Both the position numbers and the translations under genes were made by a program. Shown one piece after another: positions 1 to 12,975 of a stretch of DNA of 64,000 nt (position 1 is the stretch's first letter; every line of letters starts with the position of its first letter). This DNA comes from Fratercula arctica. Lineage: Eukaryota; Chordata; Aves; Charadriiformes; Alcidae. The notes under the pieces are model-generated. The model saw only the letters and a list, made by a program, of their open reading frames with translations, made no database searches and had not been told where the DNA came from. The DNA lies in NCBI GenBank assembly GCA_947846985.1, contig CANTUZ010000004.1, positions 7,988,927 to 8,052,926 of the forward strand. Direction: 5' to 3'.

Positions 1-3000
1 GTAAAATAGTTACAGAGGTGGGGGGAAAGTCATAGTCACAGGAAAGCAGTAAATACAGTGAGCAAGCATCCTCCCCACTTGCCTTATTCCAATAATGAGC
101 CTAGAGTCACTCAAACAGGGAAAAACAGGAGAAATCCTGAAGAACTCTTAATTTGTGATACAGCTTTTCTAATTATCAGGAAAGAAAGCAGGGTATGTGG
201 CAGAAGTTTTGCTTCCTGAGTAGTGAGGGGTGTTAGGAGATAGAGGAAGCCGCTCAGACCAGAAAATTTAGCTCCTGGCCCCAGGGTCTATAAACCTGAA
301 GATCTAGCTCCACAAAAGGCCTGGGGCACCTTCAGCAAGTCTTTGGTAGGACTTAGCAGCCAAACCTGAAATTCCAGCCTTCAAAATGCAGAATCGACTG
401 CTTAACAGCCCTATAAACCTCTGCAATCTAGATGCGCTTTGGTTTTACAAGCTCAGGTTCTGATTTCACCTCGCAAGTATTCGATACCCATGTTCCTTAA
501 ATTATCCTGCCCGACTGAGTGTGCAAATATATACACACATGTACAGGTGCATCGACCACGTTAGACTTCACGTGAAATATAGCGGCGCTCATTGCTTTCT
601 TTTAAAACATATCCCCAAAAAGAGGTGGAGATGTCTCCTCTCCGATTTTTGAATGCTATTACGAGACCAGAAGTAAATGACCCAAGAAAAATAGCCTGAT
701 GTGGAAGAGTGAGGCAATGGAAAGCCCCACCAGAGCAGAAGGAGGATGAGCTAAAAGGATTCAGCTGTGCTTCACTTTATACTAGCAACTACATCTACCA
801 ACAGAACGAAAACAACTTCCTAATGATAGCATCTTCTGGAACACCTGGATTAGATCTAGGCACTTCCACATGTAGTCAATAAAAGGAGCAAACTGAGCTT
901 AGAACAGGGACTGAAGCTGAGGACAAGTTTCTCTATCCCAGGTACCATCCTAATATTGAAGCAAAACTTCTATTCTCTCTTACTGATCCATACCTTTTAT
1001 GAAAGAGAGGTTATTATTTTGACTTCAGGACCTAAGAATGTCTTTCCATGTGCCTATTAGACTAAGTAGAAGGAAATATGGTCCATGTTCTGTGCTTTGC
1101 TGTGATTTCTGGTGGAGAGTTTCTGGTCCGCAGATTCAAAAATGCGTAGTTTGGGGTAAGGGGGTCATCCGCATGTCTGCGTTAACAACCTGGAAAAATC
1201 AAGAGCTCCGGAGGTGACAGAGAGCATCACCTTAAGTGTGAAGCAAAAGCTGTTCACATGTTCTCTTAATCTGTTGCAATGCTTAGCAGAACAGGGTTGT
1301 GTTATCAGTGGTTCTATCACAACTGAAGGTGGGTTGTTTTGGTGTTGTTTGTTTGTTGTGTTTTGTTTTGTTTTTTTAAGACGCACTGGTCCTTGAGATG
1401 TAGAATTGAAATCTCACTCATATCAGCATATTTCACGTTGAAAAGCTTTAGGCCCTTGCCTGTTCTGTTGTTCTAGCATGCTATATGGAGGTAGCACCTC
1501 TTAGATCGTCTGGTTTTAAGGAGCACAACTTGAGGCGAGTCGCTCACAGAGCACATATATATGCTTACAGTATATAGGAGGCCTGGATGCTTAAGTGAAG
1601 GCTGTGAATCTTTCTGTGGTGGCCAGACAGCTGTAAGTTTAGTACAGGGACGGCTGTGACAGCCAAAATGACCCTGTGCACCTAGATCCTGGTTCTGCAA
1701 CATCTGCCCTCTCTGCTTGGCTAGAAGCCTTTTCCTCCGTGGGGAGAATGTGATGAATTGTATGGCTTCAAACTGGTAAGAAACATGAAAGAGTAGGGGT
1801 CCTTTTTTGCCTTTAAAAAAAAAAAAAATAAAATTGGCCCTGAGGTTTCTTATGTTTACTTTGGCCCTAATGTAAAGGCGGCAAATGAAATTAATTTCTG
1901 GGAGGAAATAATGTTACTTCTGCTTAGAAGAAAGGAAGTTACATACACTCCACGAAGCTTTCTAGACGCTATCTATCTCAGCAATAATAATTACAGTCTT
2001 AATGGACAGGCCTTGCTTCTGGTCATTTAGGAGAAACCTTTAATAACGCTGTTCTTTGAAGAATCTTCTGTATAATTTTATTATCACAGTTGGGATTGTC
2101 CACTGATTTTTTTTTTTTTTTTTAGCTGTCCTTTGAAAAGCTCCTGTCTCTCTCCTGTGCCATTTCCTAGGGCTGGGGAATTGCCTCATGGGGTGAATAT
2201 ATGAGTTCTGATGCTATCTACTAAAAAATTACAGATGCCGCAGGTACTTTTATCAGGTGTTCTCTAAAGGTATCTCCTGGAAAAGAATAAATGGGGTTAA
2301 TTCTGATTTTCCTTGTACCAATCATCTGGCGGCATAAGTCCATCAAAACCAATCAATTCTTTTCACTGATAGAATCCAGAATAGAAACAGTAGTTTATTG
2401 CATGCTTTTAATAGTTCTGATAGGAAAGGTATGTTCTTGAAAGAAGTGTAAAATGACTGATTATTGGAGTTGTGGACTGAAATGCCTGGGTAAGTTATTC
2501 TTATCAGTAACTTGCAAATTTAATGTTCAAAAACTGAAGGTAAACTTCATTTAGCCTAATTGATACCTCTAGAATTTCTTGGTGAATAAAGCAAGACGGC
2601 GAGTATGGTATATTTAATAGTTCCTCTGTTTTTGCTGGCATTTTCAGGTACTTATTTCCTAGAAAGTTCACGTCCTCTTCCTGGTAATGTCTGGTTTGCC
2701 CCGAGGCATTGGCTATTCCAGTTATTAGAATATAAGGGCTGATTTCTAATTGCGGGCATGCCAGAAGGCAGTGTTGGCCTAGGCAAGTGGTTGGTTCTGC
2801 CTATAACCAGCCTTTTGCGTTACCCTCTGCAATGGCAGAAACGGAAAAGGCACAGAAATAGCTTCATGTGAACACCTCTGCAAACCATACCAGCACTCTG
2901 AAAAATGAACAATTGTATTTATTCCAAGTTTTTTTTGTACCTGCCTGGAGCTGGCTGAGCGAGCAGAAGTGCCGGGTGGCACCGCACTTCCCATGGAAGT

Positions 3001-3219
3001 CAGCCTTGGGTATAAGACCTGGGAAAAAGGCACATCGTATTGCTCTTTAGCAGTCTACTGAGCTTCAAATAAACACAGAGGAATAAATCATGTATAAACC
3101 ATGTGGAAATATCTAAATATTAAGGTTTCAGCTCCTTCAGTTCTTGTATTGTTGTTTCATTCTCCTTCTATATTTTGAAATATGTACTTAAACCGTATAC
3201 TTCTCTAATCAATCTGGGC
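1..3219. other. Non-coding stretch, no gene seen
   Basis: AT-rich DNA with only short chance open frames (under 85 codons) on either strand. It holds an A run at about 1815-1828 and a T run at about 2107-2123. I see no splice-flanked exon, RNA gene or recognisable mobile element. Confidence 0.6.
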
Positions 3220-3263
3220 CAGTGATGGCAAACTTCTGTCTGGCACGCCAGCATTATCACACC
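3220..3263 (+). mobile_element. Possible hAT-type DNA transposon terminus (weak)
   Basis: The stretch begins CAGTGATGGCAAAC, which resembles the terminal inverted repeat of Charlie-like hAT elements (CAGTGATGGCGAACC type), followed by a TGGCACGCC motif often seen just inside such ends. I found no matching opposite terminus (CCATCACTG) and no 8-bp target duplication. It could be a deletion remnant or coincidence. Confidence 0.2.
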
Positions 3264-3765
3264 GTGCTGTTGTAGAGCAGTGGACACCATCCCTTGTGGT
3301 CCCCACCGCTCTTCTTCCACCTCATCCCGGCCCTGCAGCCAGGGGCGATGAGCTGCCCTGGGGTCACCTTCTTAGTGTGAAACACGCAGGCGTGAGATGA
3401 CTGGTAGGAACTCCGTTTCTGGTCATAAGGGTAAAATCCATTAGAGGAAGCTCTCTTAGCTGGAATCCTTCAAGAGGTGAGCCCCATGGTTTGTTGTCTC
3501 TCATGGTAGCAATGATATATACTTTAGTTTAGAAGGACTTCCCAGAACAGCCTCCTCCTCACGTCAATATTTCTATAGACGATGGAGGCTTGTCTGTTAA
3601 AATACTGATGTAGTATTTTCTGTTTGTCTGTAGCTGAAAAGAGGGTGTATTAAATTACTTGGTAGCAGCTAGGACAGAGCGTTCTGCTTTGTCTTGATTA
3701 AATCGCATGCCGAGGAAAGTTTAAACGTTTGAGCAAAACAGTGAACCAAAGTTCAGTGCTGCTGC

Positions 3766-3818
3766 AAACTCCACTGATTTCAGCTGAGTTGTATCACTTT
3801 CACCGGGGTTGAATTATT
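3766..3818. repeat. Ancient amniote interspersed repeat, fragment
   Basis: The words AACTCCACTGATTTCAG, GAGTTG and CACCGGGGTTGAATT occur in the order seen in an old, partly palindromic repeat that I recall as abundant in turtle, crocodile and bird genomes. That repeat has a CACTGATTTCAGTGGAGTT-type fold-back followed by a CACCAG-type segment. The fold-back is still visible as AACTCcactgatttcagctGAGTT. I cannot name the family. Confidence 0.45.
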
Positions 3819-3822
3819 TGCA

Positions 3823-5344
3823 AAAGCAACCCCTTCAAAGCTATTATTGTGGTAAAAGGAATGGAATCCCACGTTATTTTATACATGATATTGCATCTAT
3901 TTTTTTCTACTTCGAGTCCTGTTCTTTACAAAAGTCTTCAGTTTAATTGGCTTCAAAGAAGAATTTGCCCACATTTAAGTTATCAAAACTTTAAGCAGAG
4001 CAGATAGGAGTAACGCCAATTATTTATACTTTATTTTTAGTGGACCAAAATGACAAGAATATAAAAGGCAAAAAGATCAACCCAAGCTCTCTAACATTTT
4101 AATGTCTCAAAAACACAAGATTAGGACTTTGAAAAACATGCAAGTAATAAATCCACAGAACCCAAACACACAATTTTAATAAGTTTACTATGAAGAAACA
4201 CAAGAGCTGATGGGCAGAGATGCTAAGCGAAGTTGAAAAAACCTTAGCAGCCTTTTGTGTTTGTGGACTTGGGGGAAAAAAAAAAAAAATGAAAAAATTA
4301 AGTGGTCAGAGGTAATAAGCTGATGATGCAGTTTGATGCCCTGATGCCATAGCCCAGGGATGTGCTGGGGGGAGGGGAAAAGAGGGGTGGGAGAAAAGTG
4401 CTCCCAGCCTCCTGTCTGGTGTCTGCAGGCAACACGCAAAGCCGGTGATTTTCCCCCTCTTTGGATAAAGCCAACACTGAGACTATGGAGACATAAATCG
4501 CTCTGACCTGAGTGTCCTGAATGAAGTTGTGGAAGACCAGGCTCAATGGGCTGCTGGGCAAGACCGTGATGGTCATCCCTGTCCCCGGAGAGGAGCCGAG
4601 CTGGAGGCCCAGGCAGCTGGGACAGAGCCCCATGTGTGGGAGACAGGGCAGTGTCCGTGGGGCAGGGGATGGAGCAGAGGTCCTGAGAGACATCCCACCT
4701 CTCAGGGACTGGACCTGTGCTGGCCCCGCTCACGCTGCGGATGGAGGGTGTCCCTCTCCGTGAAATGCAACTACCGTTTTCAGACACAAATCTCGTTATA
4801 AATGTAAACATCCTGAGCTTTATTAAGATCTCTTTCAGCAGATCTGTTCCTGGGCTTTGTTCAAAATCATAGCTGCTGGGTTTTTTTTGAGCTGGGGGGT
4901 GTGTGTGTGAATTTTATTCCTCTACAGCCTTGCAGATTTTGCTGAAAAGCGAAGGAGATGATCCTAATTCTTCTGAGTGCCAATAGAGCCGTTTACAAAT
5001 GTTGAACAAGCTATTCTTTTGCAAATCCACTGGAGACTTAATTTAGTCTGATGCACTCACCAGGGAAAATAAATTCAGCTTTACTCTGAAATTTCTGGTT
5101 GCATCTCAGGACTGACAGAAAGTAATGCTCCAGAAATCAGCGGTTTTGACATGGTAACGAGTGGCAGATAGGAATAGTTTCAAGCGTAGTGCTTACTCCC
5201 AAGGCACCACGTTTGCTGTTACTTTTCAGAGCAGGATTATGTTTTACGTTGTTGTTTTTTTTTTTTTTTAATCAGGCCTGGATGTGGTGGAACTTTTATT
5301 TTCCTGTTTTCCCCTCAAACCATAGATCTCTACATTCATTTCAT
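3823..5344. other. Non-coding stretch with a GC-richer core
   Basis: About 4340-4760 is richer in G and C but not in CpG. It keeps a 207-codon minus-strand frame open (4188-4811), including a run of phenylalanines read from an A tract. The frame has no family resemblance, low-complexity composition and no splice context, so I treat it as chance. The rest is AT-rich and featureless. Confidence 0.55.
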
Positions 5345-5420
5345 GTAATGAAACAAAGGGAATCGAACCCCTTTCCATCTCTTTCTTGCAGCCTTTTGTT
5401 GTACTTCTTGCTGCCTCTAA
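5345..5420 (-). mobile_element. MIR-like (CORE-SINE) head fragment, antisense
   Basis: On the minus strand a good polymerase III B-box (GGGGTTCGATTCC, plus positions about 5359-5371) lies about 46 bases from a GAGGCAGCA-type block at 5410-5418. That spacing and order match the tRNA-derived head of MIR-type SINEs. A functional tRNA is excluded because no acceptor-stem partner or A-box is present at the right distance. The match is short and diverged. Confidence 0.35.
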
Positions 5421-5749
5421 GAATCTGGCCATGAGACTCATAGGTAGACAAAGGAGCTGTGTCCTTTTTCCTGTGGTTGCAACCAATGAATGACGAAGGA
5501 TATTTCTTTTTATCCTTTTCCCCCCGCTCCTTCTCCCATTTCTTCCTTTGTCATGTTCACACTTATTTTGGGGAAGTAACTAGATGGAAGAGCTTAGAAA
5601 TGGGGGACCTATTCAGACCCAAATGACGCATCACTGAGCATGGCATCACATTTTCCAATAAATTTATATTTAGCCTCCGGACTTGAATATCCCACTTAAG
5701 TTATACGGGTAGCACAAACTGACAAAGGTGTTAACTGATTGATTGGCGC

Positions 5750-6030
5750 AGCGGAGTAACTTCTATTTCATCCACGTCCTCCACCAGCTCTGCATTTTCC
5801 ATGCAGCTGGGCTGCCAATTCTCACACCTAACGGGTGAGCCCTTCTATTTCGTCTTGCTCGAGCAAAATTCCATTGGCGTTTCCAAACTGATGCTCGCAC
5901 CCAGGCATTTCCTCGCTCGCTGGGCAAGGTACTGGAAGGTGAAGGAGATCCCGCGTGGCACAGTCTCACTTAATGATTATTCTTGGAGGTGCTTCTCACA
6001 GCCTTTCCCGGCAGTCCCGGTCCTCGTTGA
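5750..6030. other. Small CpG-dense patch
   Basis: About 15 CpG dinucleotides fall in about 280 bases (GGCGCAGCGG, CTCGCTCGC, CCCGCGTGG), against a CpG-poor background. This suggests historically low methylation, as in an enhancer or a weak promoter. No TATA box or first-exon structure is evident. Confidence 0.35.
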
Positions 6031-9000
6031 CTGTCACAGCCTTCTTTCTGCTCTGGTTCATCTCCGTTTAGTTCCTGCAGTTCTTATAGCAACAGCAGTG
6101 GTAAAGAAACGTGGATTCCCTTTTCTCTCATGTCTCCAGCCTTATTGGGATCTCCTGCATGGATTACTTCCAGGCACTGCTGCCAGCAGAGTGTTTTGGA
6201 TAATGTTTTCATGACCAAAAATTATTCAATGCGAATCCTGGAGGCTTCTGGTATTACCTGCACCTGAGGTGCCTTAGAGCTGACAGATGAAAATAGAAAT
6301 CCAATACTATGATGAAGCTAAGGAAAAGAACGGCTCCAAAGGAAGCGGAGGATATTCTGTCCGCTCTGGTTCATTTTGGCAGTGCTAAGTGGTACGGCCT
6401 GGAGTAGGCACGGTTCTTCACTGGTCGCCCATGGGCATAGGATACAGTCACAGATTATTCAATTAGAGTCTCTGGGGTCTGTGTTTATGAAATTAATTTT
6501 CCATCCCAGCTGCTCAGCCGTTCTGGGGATGCGCCTGTGTATCCCATCACAGCGTTATGCTGCCGGGAAGGCAGGATTCGGGATCGCCGCCACCGTGCTG
6601 TCCGCTTGGCTTTTGCTCACTGATTTGGGGAGAAGAAATAGGGCTGATCAGTCAGAGGGAGGATGCAGTGGGCCAGAGTGCTTGTAATTTTCTCTGCCCC
6701 GGTCGGACAGAGAAATCTGAGCTACAAAACTGTAGGGTGCAAGGACTTAAAGGGAAAAAAAAAAAAAAAGATGAGTTTGGCAAAGCCTGGAAAAGACAGA
6801 GAGGCCAATACATGACTGTGCTGTGCTGTAGCCTTAAGTGGTTTTCAAGTATTGATGGAATTAAGGGGGGGAAAAACATGCTTCTAGGGTTTTTTGTAAT
6901 ATCTGAGCAGCACAGGGTAAGAATTCTGCTTATTTTATCCCCAATTCTTGTCTTTTGTCCCGTGCACTGAGAGGCAACTTTTACCTAAAATTACCAGCTC
7001 TGCACATGGTCTTTTCCAAGCATGAGCTCCTATAGAGACTATAACATCATACGACATGCGAAAAATCACTTCTAAAATGGATTTTCCAGGTGCAAATTCA
7101 ATCATCTGTTTAGGCAGGTGTGAGAATCTATCAGCTGTGCGCGCAGGTGTCAATGCCTGAAAAATGATCCAGTTTCCTCCTCCGTAAAGAGCTTGCACGG
7201 GGCCCAGAGTCACTTAAGTCTGTCTTAGGCTGCATTTGGGGGATTTAAGCGGAACTGTGGATGGTGCTTTCTGTGCTGAAGGTCCTCTGCGCAGGGCGAA
7301 CCCTTCACAAAGCGTATGCACAGATGGGCAGATTTGGCGGCCCGTAAGTGAGGCTGGGCTGGAGGCCCAAATCGATGATCTTGCCCCAGATGTGTCTCCT
7401 CCTAGAATGTGTCTAGCTCTTGTCAGGCTCATTAGAGAGGGGTGGTTTTGGCTGCTTTGCCGCCCTTTTTTTTTTTTTTTTGAGTGAAAACATAGCATTT
7501 CTCAGTGTACTATCAACGTTCCCAAACTCAAATATTTAATAACCTCTGCTATCTAATACCTGACTTGGCTTTGCATGAGAAACAATTGCTTGCAAAGTGT
7601 TTATCTATTGAGTGAGAGTGATTAAAAGAAAATATGAAGCTCTTCATATACTATTTTTGGGCAACAAAATGACCTTGCTGCTATTTTAAATATTTCAGTA
7701 TAATTTATATTAGCTATAATACCATCAATAAGGCTGCTCGAAAATTAAGTGTCATTCTTGGCTTGAGACACTGGGTGTGTTGTGGGACTGAATGCCATGT
7801 GCCAGAAAAAAAATTAAAACCAAAACCGTGGTCAAGTAGCTAAATTTATGGAGAGAGCAGGCAACGTAGGCCTGAAGAACGCAGCTACGTTGGACAAACA
7901 GCAATGCCTCCACCTGGAGAAAGTTTAAAGTCCCCCTCAACCCTCAGAGCTGCTGAGCTGCGGTGGGGAGAGCAACAGCAAGGTGACAAAGCTGGTGGTG
8001 ATGCTGCTGTTCTCCAGCGAGGCAAAGCAAGGGGTGCTGGAAAGCTCTGGGGAGTGGATTTTATGTCCCCAAGTAGTGAAATATAGCGGTCACTTCCCCT
8101 CTAAGGGGAGACTAAAGCACCCAGCTCAGTCTTTCACTGATTTCTGCAGTGGGAGTCTCTCTTTACTCAAGTAGTTCTTGTCTCTACAAGCCAGTTTTCT
8201 TCCAACGTGGAGAGCATGAAGTACACCATGCCAGACGAGGCCCTTCTACAGCATGAATGCCTCCTTATCTCTGCTGGAATTCCCTCCCCTCTTGCTTCCC
8301 AGGAGAACGTTTTGCCTTTTTCACAGCTGCATCACACTGATGGTTTCACGATCCTCCTGCGCTCCGCTAAGACGATGCGAATAGTGTGGGATTTGGCAGT
8401 GCTCCCCAGCTTCTGGGTCCAAGTGCAGGTCCTGGCCGCATCCCAGCTCTGTGCTGGGATGGGAGCTGGGTGTGCACTTGAGGCCTTTTCCTCCTACCTG
8501 TCCATACCATAGTTTCCATGGAACTAAACGCAGAAATGCTCGCCAAAAGAGCGCCTCAGTACAGTACATCTTGGCCAGGCCTTCTGTCTAGATAATCGGC
8601 AAACAGGATCTTGGAAAACACTGCAGCTTATATCAGTTGTTTAGACACAGCTATATATACCATATCTCCTTTTTTTTTTTTTTTCCTCAGGTGTTTAGAA
8701 CAGACTCCATTCTTCGCAGCTGATCCTATTTGACATCTCCTTTTCTCTCTCACTACACCTGCATGACATAAGAATATTTTGTCATTGTTTTTTCTACAGA
8801 GCAGCAAAATCCTATCTTTTCCTTCCATTTATCTCCTGGGCATCTCCTACGCCGATGATTTTGACCTTCTCTTCTCTGCGATTTCCTGAAGAACCATCTG
8901 CTAAAATTATTCTTCGTACTTTCATGCAACCAAGTTGCTCCACGTTTTGGATAATTCTACCGGCTCTTTCTTCGCACACTATCAAATTTCAGCTACTTCT

Positions 9001-10105
9001 GTTGCCTAGTGTGCAATCTTGACCGATATTGTATAGCTGACTGCCTTCCTTGTGCAGTACAGTAACCTTTTGTAATCCTCTGCAGGTGACAGCCTGCTTG
9101 AAATAATTTCTAAATCCAGCCCATTCACTGATTATCCCCTCTTAAAGGAGCATCGGCAGGAAATCTCACTTCTTTTCTGGTGTCTTCAAGCAGAGAGGCA
9201 ATGAGGACACTAGGAAGTACAGGGGCGCTGCTGAAATGTTCGTGTTCTCAATGAGCAAATCGTTCTGCTCCTTGAGCTGACCCGTTTGCACACTTAAAGC
9301 GTCAAGTCTAAAGTTAAGATATAAGTCCTTTGAGACAGATGTAGTGCATCATATTTGGAAGTGAGATACGTTTGGTTTCCGAAGGATCGTTCTAACAAGC
9401 ATACCTAATCACTTATAAATGTCTACTGCTAATGGCAGTTGTGTTCTTGCAGACTTATCCCATCAAGCCATAATTCGGGGGTTGGCATTGTGTGTTTTGT
9501 TTTTTGCTTCCCCAAACAATCTCAGAAACAATCTGGTTTTGTAGCTTTGCAGTTGTGTGTATTTCTGCTGAGTTGGTGAACCTCTTTAACTTTTTAGTAT
9601 GCACAAAAGACCCATGACACTGAGATTTATGGCACAAGCCAATAAAAAAAGTACCTCTGGTGGTATGCAAAATATTCAGAGGGGTTAGGAAAATAATAGC
9701 CTCTGTCCGTATGCGGCAAACTGGTATTAATAAGTTAAAATCCCTGCAAAGAAAGCTTTGCTTTAAAAAAGTAGTATTGCGTTTTACCTTCAGAAACAGT
9801 CTGAGAAATATTTCTCTTGTGTTCTCATATTTCCTATCATAAAGACTTGTGAAATACTGCAGGAGAATTTTCGGGGTGCTTCAGACAGCAGGTAAAATCT
9901 CCTACGAAAGCTCCGGATTCATGGCGTCACCAATCCATTCAGACACTCAAGAGCAATGTAAGATCTGAGTTGTGCTGTCATGACATCACAGGGTTTTTTT
10001 TTTTTCCATTAACTTGAACCCCTGAAGACGTTTTCCTTCTCTAAAACTTTCTCTAGTGTGAGTGAAAGTACAGATTACCAATACCCTACAAAAAGTTCTT
10101 GTCTC
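6031..10105. other. Non-coding stretch, no gene seen
   Basis: Unique-looking DNA with A or T runs at about 6749-6764, 7468-7482 and 8670-8684. Open frames reach 137 codons (6557-6970 and the end of a frame from 5801), but they read through homopolymer runs and resemble no family. Confidence 0.6.
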
Positions 10106-10140
10106 AAAACTCCCATGAAAGTCAAGGGGAGTCCCGTGGC
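10106..10140. repeat. Ancient amniote repeat core, short fragment
   Basis: An ACTCCCATGAAAGTCA word is followed by AGGGGAGT, the diverged fold-back core (CCCATTGAAGTCAATGGGAGT type) of the old palindromic repeats also seen at 34.7, 38.2 and 42.9 kb. It is very short, so the assignment is tentative. Confidence 0.35.
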
Positions 10141-10829
10141 TAACCTGTCCGTACGACGCACTTAGAGTCTGGGACTGAATGGTGAACTGCTTAATATTAT
10201 ATGTGTAGGTCTTTTAAGAGGATTTTTTAAAACAAAGCGACAATATTTCGCCAGGAACATAAGAATTTTAACCCACTTTTTCTTTCTCTTTCAATGATCC
10301 CGCCTGGATCAAGCAGGCAACACTAGAGGGGTCTCAAGCTCACGCTGCTGGAAGGACTTAATTGCCCGAGGGGACAGAAAACAGAATCCGGCTACAAAGT
10401 TTTGGTCTCCGTCCCAGATACTTAGTCAATTAAATGAGTCAGGAGGTTACGACTGGAAAGAAATAAGCCCCACAGCAGAAGTGTGTTTTGCAATCTGCTC
10501 TCTTTGGAAAGGTGCTGATGCAGGGCCGGGCTGCCAGCATCAGGAGATGTGCTGATGGCTATTGAACCAGATGGGTAGGGGCAGGGGGGAAAGGAGTGGG
10601 GGAGAGACAGGCATTGGCAGGCTTGTTGAAGAGGGCAAAAGTCGTGTTTTTCTACACCTTTAGATACTTACTTTCCCCCCTCCCTCCCCCAAGCGTCAGC
10701 ACGCGGTTTCGGCAAGACGCGACTTGAGGCAATAACGCTTTCCCAATGGCGCAGGCGATTGAGTTCCTGTGTGACGGGGCTGAGGAGCGTGGGAGGTCTC
10801 GTTGCTGGGAGCAGAGGTCTAGGAGCCAC
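10141..10829. other. Non-coding stretch, no gene seen
   Basis: Mixed-composition DNA with a C-rich tract at about 10674-10690. I see no gene, repeat family or RNA structure. Confidence 0.6.
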
Positions 10830-10876
10830 TCAGTCACTTTGTCACTTCGGGCAAGTTACTTGACCTTTCTGCAGGG
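10830..10876 (+). mobile_element. MIR/L2-type core fragment
   Basis: The words GTCACTTCGGGCAAGTTACT and TGACCTTTCTG match the conserved core shared by MIR SINEs and L2 LINE 3' ends (TGTGACCTTGGGCAAGTTACTTAACCTCTCTG type) in sense orientation. Flanking parts of the element are not recognisable. Confidence 0.5.
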
Positions 10877-12868
10877 GCTTGAGCCCCGTCAGCCAAAGAA
10901 AGTGGCTTGACACCAGAATTTCACGCAATACCTGAAACCTAACCTGAAATAAACTTCCTTTAGTTCACTGAAGAGGTCATCTGTATAATCTTGAGATGTC
11001 ACCCACATTGGCTGGATTAAAACATGAAAAAAATCATCAGTCCGCCTTCCAAAATCTGACCTATCTTTACGTTTGCATAGGAAATTATGCGTTTATAAGA
11101 CACAAGCAGCGTTTGTGAGCGTAGAGTAGGTAACTGAATTGTGACTGAGCATTTGTAATGGCTGTAATTCTTGGTAATTAAAATCTGGTGACTTACAGCC
11201 ATGTAAATCTAAAATTAGATGCCATTTCTGAGAGCCCGGGCCTGTGTAGGTTTTTCAGATAAAATCAAATAGTTTGTTAAATTGGGAAAAGTACATAATT
11301 AAAAAGCCTTCTCTTTCTGGTTCACTCACAGATGGTAAAATTCTCAGGGGGACAAAAAAAAGTATCGGAAAGTATTGGAGCATTTGAACAATTCACAGGC
11401 ATAAAAAAATATTGCAGTTCTTGTTTCTCTTTGCTCGCTCAGGTAGTAGAGAAAATCATACAATCCTCAAATATCATTTCTGCTCACAGTGCTTTCCCTC
11501 TGGAGTGACTGAAAGGGTGGATATTTACACACTGGGGCCTGTAGCTGCAACTGTTCGCGGGAATCAAACAGAAAGTTTGAGGCCACCGAGTAGGTAGAAA
11601 TAACCCTTGTAATTTCGTGGACGTCTTTGTGAAAAAGGAAAGGATATTAGGGTTTTTCACCTTGAATTATCAAGTGCTAATTTGGGGAAAAAAAAATTAA
11701 AGACAAATAAAAAGGATTAAAGAATTTCCAAAGAGAAAAGGGGAAATTCATTAAATCTTGGGCCTGGGGAAATAAAGTCTATTTCTTGGCGTCTGTACTA
11801 GATACACTGCTCACTTTAAAGGTCATTTTCTCTTATTATTAATGCGGAATTGCATGCGTGGTGTTCAGCGTGAGGAGCACAACTGAATGGTTGAGTTGAT
11901 TAATGTACTTGCTGCACCCAAATCCCTTAAAATCAAACCCCCTTATACTCAAAGAAGTATAAAGAGCACACTATTTCAGTCTTTGAAACTGGTCCCATAT
12001 GAATTTGCTCATATGCCGGTGTTATACAGTTAAGGGCTACCTTAAACACGCAGTGTTCTCCGTTGGGGTTGCAGCTGGGGCAGAGGAGATCATGCTGAAA
12101 TACCTATGTCGCTATGGTGCAAATAAAAGCAGTAGTGCATCTATACATACATGCAAAGCATACATGACAGTATGTATGGTTTTTTAAAAACAATTGAAAA
12201 GGCGAAAGCTTTGTCTTCAATTTTAATTAATGCAAGAAAAACAAACAAAAAAAAGTTGGTTTTTTTTCCCAGGTATTTATTTTGGGTCTTATTTGCTTAT
12301 GTCAGTATAGCCTCCTCCTCGTGTTTCCTTCCAGTAAGTGCCCTGTAGTCGTGCTTTGCGGTTGTAACACGTGGAGCTGGCTTTGACCCATTTGATCGCA
12401 GAATCCGTTCTCCTGGTTCCTGCAAAAGCTTTTGCAGCCCTGCTCCTCCTGTCCTCTGCTGCCCATAGCTCGGTGAACTTAGGAAAACCTGAAGTCAGTA
12501 ATGGGGCCGTCGAATCAGCACTGTGAGTTAAAGAGCGTGAGCTGTTCATGCAACTTTTCTTTAAACATATGGCATTTTCCATCGGCTCGAACAGTCAGCA
12601 ATTACTGCGCAACTGAAGAACAGAGGTACTGTATACCTTGCAGTTCCATAAAGCACTGCCTGTGTTATTTTTCAAGTAACGATCCCCATGCTTCTTCCTT
12701 GGGTTCAAACTCTTTGTAAAGATTGGAAAATTGTGTAGGTGATGTTTTCAAATTGCTTGAAGGCTCATAAAGAATAAGTGCCTGGGGTGTTTCTGCTCAC
12801 TAGCACACAGGTCACCAGAGGAGGTGTGTGTTGAGGAGTCAATGGTTTTCATACCTAAATATTTGTTC
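10877..12868. other. Non-coding stretch, no gene seen
   Basis: AT-rich DNA with no open frame above 72 codons except a 97-codon minus-strand frame (12289-12582) of no recognisable family. No repeats were recognised. Confidence 0.6.
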
Positions 12869-12975
12869 CTTAGGCCAAGAAGAGATCACAAGATCAGCTA
12901 GTACAGACTTGTAAAACACACTATTACGCGTCTGTCAAGTATTCTGCGTCAAGACCAAAGACTTCGGTTAGTCTG
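12869..12975 (-). mobile_element. Ancient CR1 LINE, 3'-terminal block (antisense)
   Basis: Read on the plus strand, it shows TTAGGCCAAGAAGAGATCA, GATCAGCTAGT, TGTAAAACACA, then AGTATTCTGCGTCAAGACC and ACTTCGGTTAG. This is the order of the antisense 3' end of turtle/crocodile-type CR1 elements as I remember it (ATCATCTAGTCTGACC, TGTAAAACACAGGCC, CCTGCATCAAGCCC). It is heavily diverged. It is the first of three collinear blocks that together look like one insertion running on the minus strand. Confidence 0.6.

Noticed and set aside
4188..4811. 207-codon minus-strand open frame
   Set aside because: GC-richer, stop-poor DNA with low-complexity product (proline, serine, histidine and a phenylalanine run from an A tract). 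No domain, splice or promoter context.
5359..5430. tRNA gene on the minus strand suggested by a B-box
   Set aside because: No A-box and no acceptor-stem partner at about 72 bases. Better explained as a SINE head remnant.
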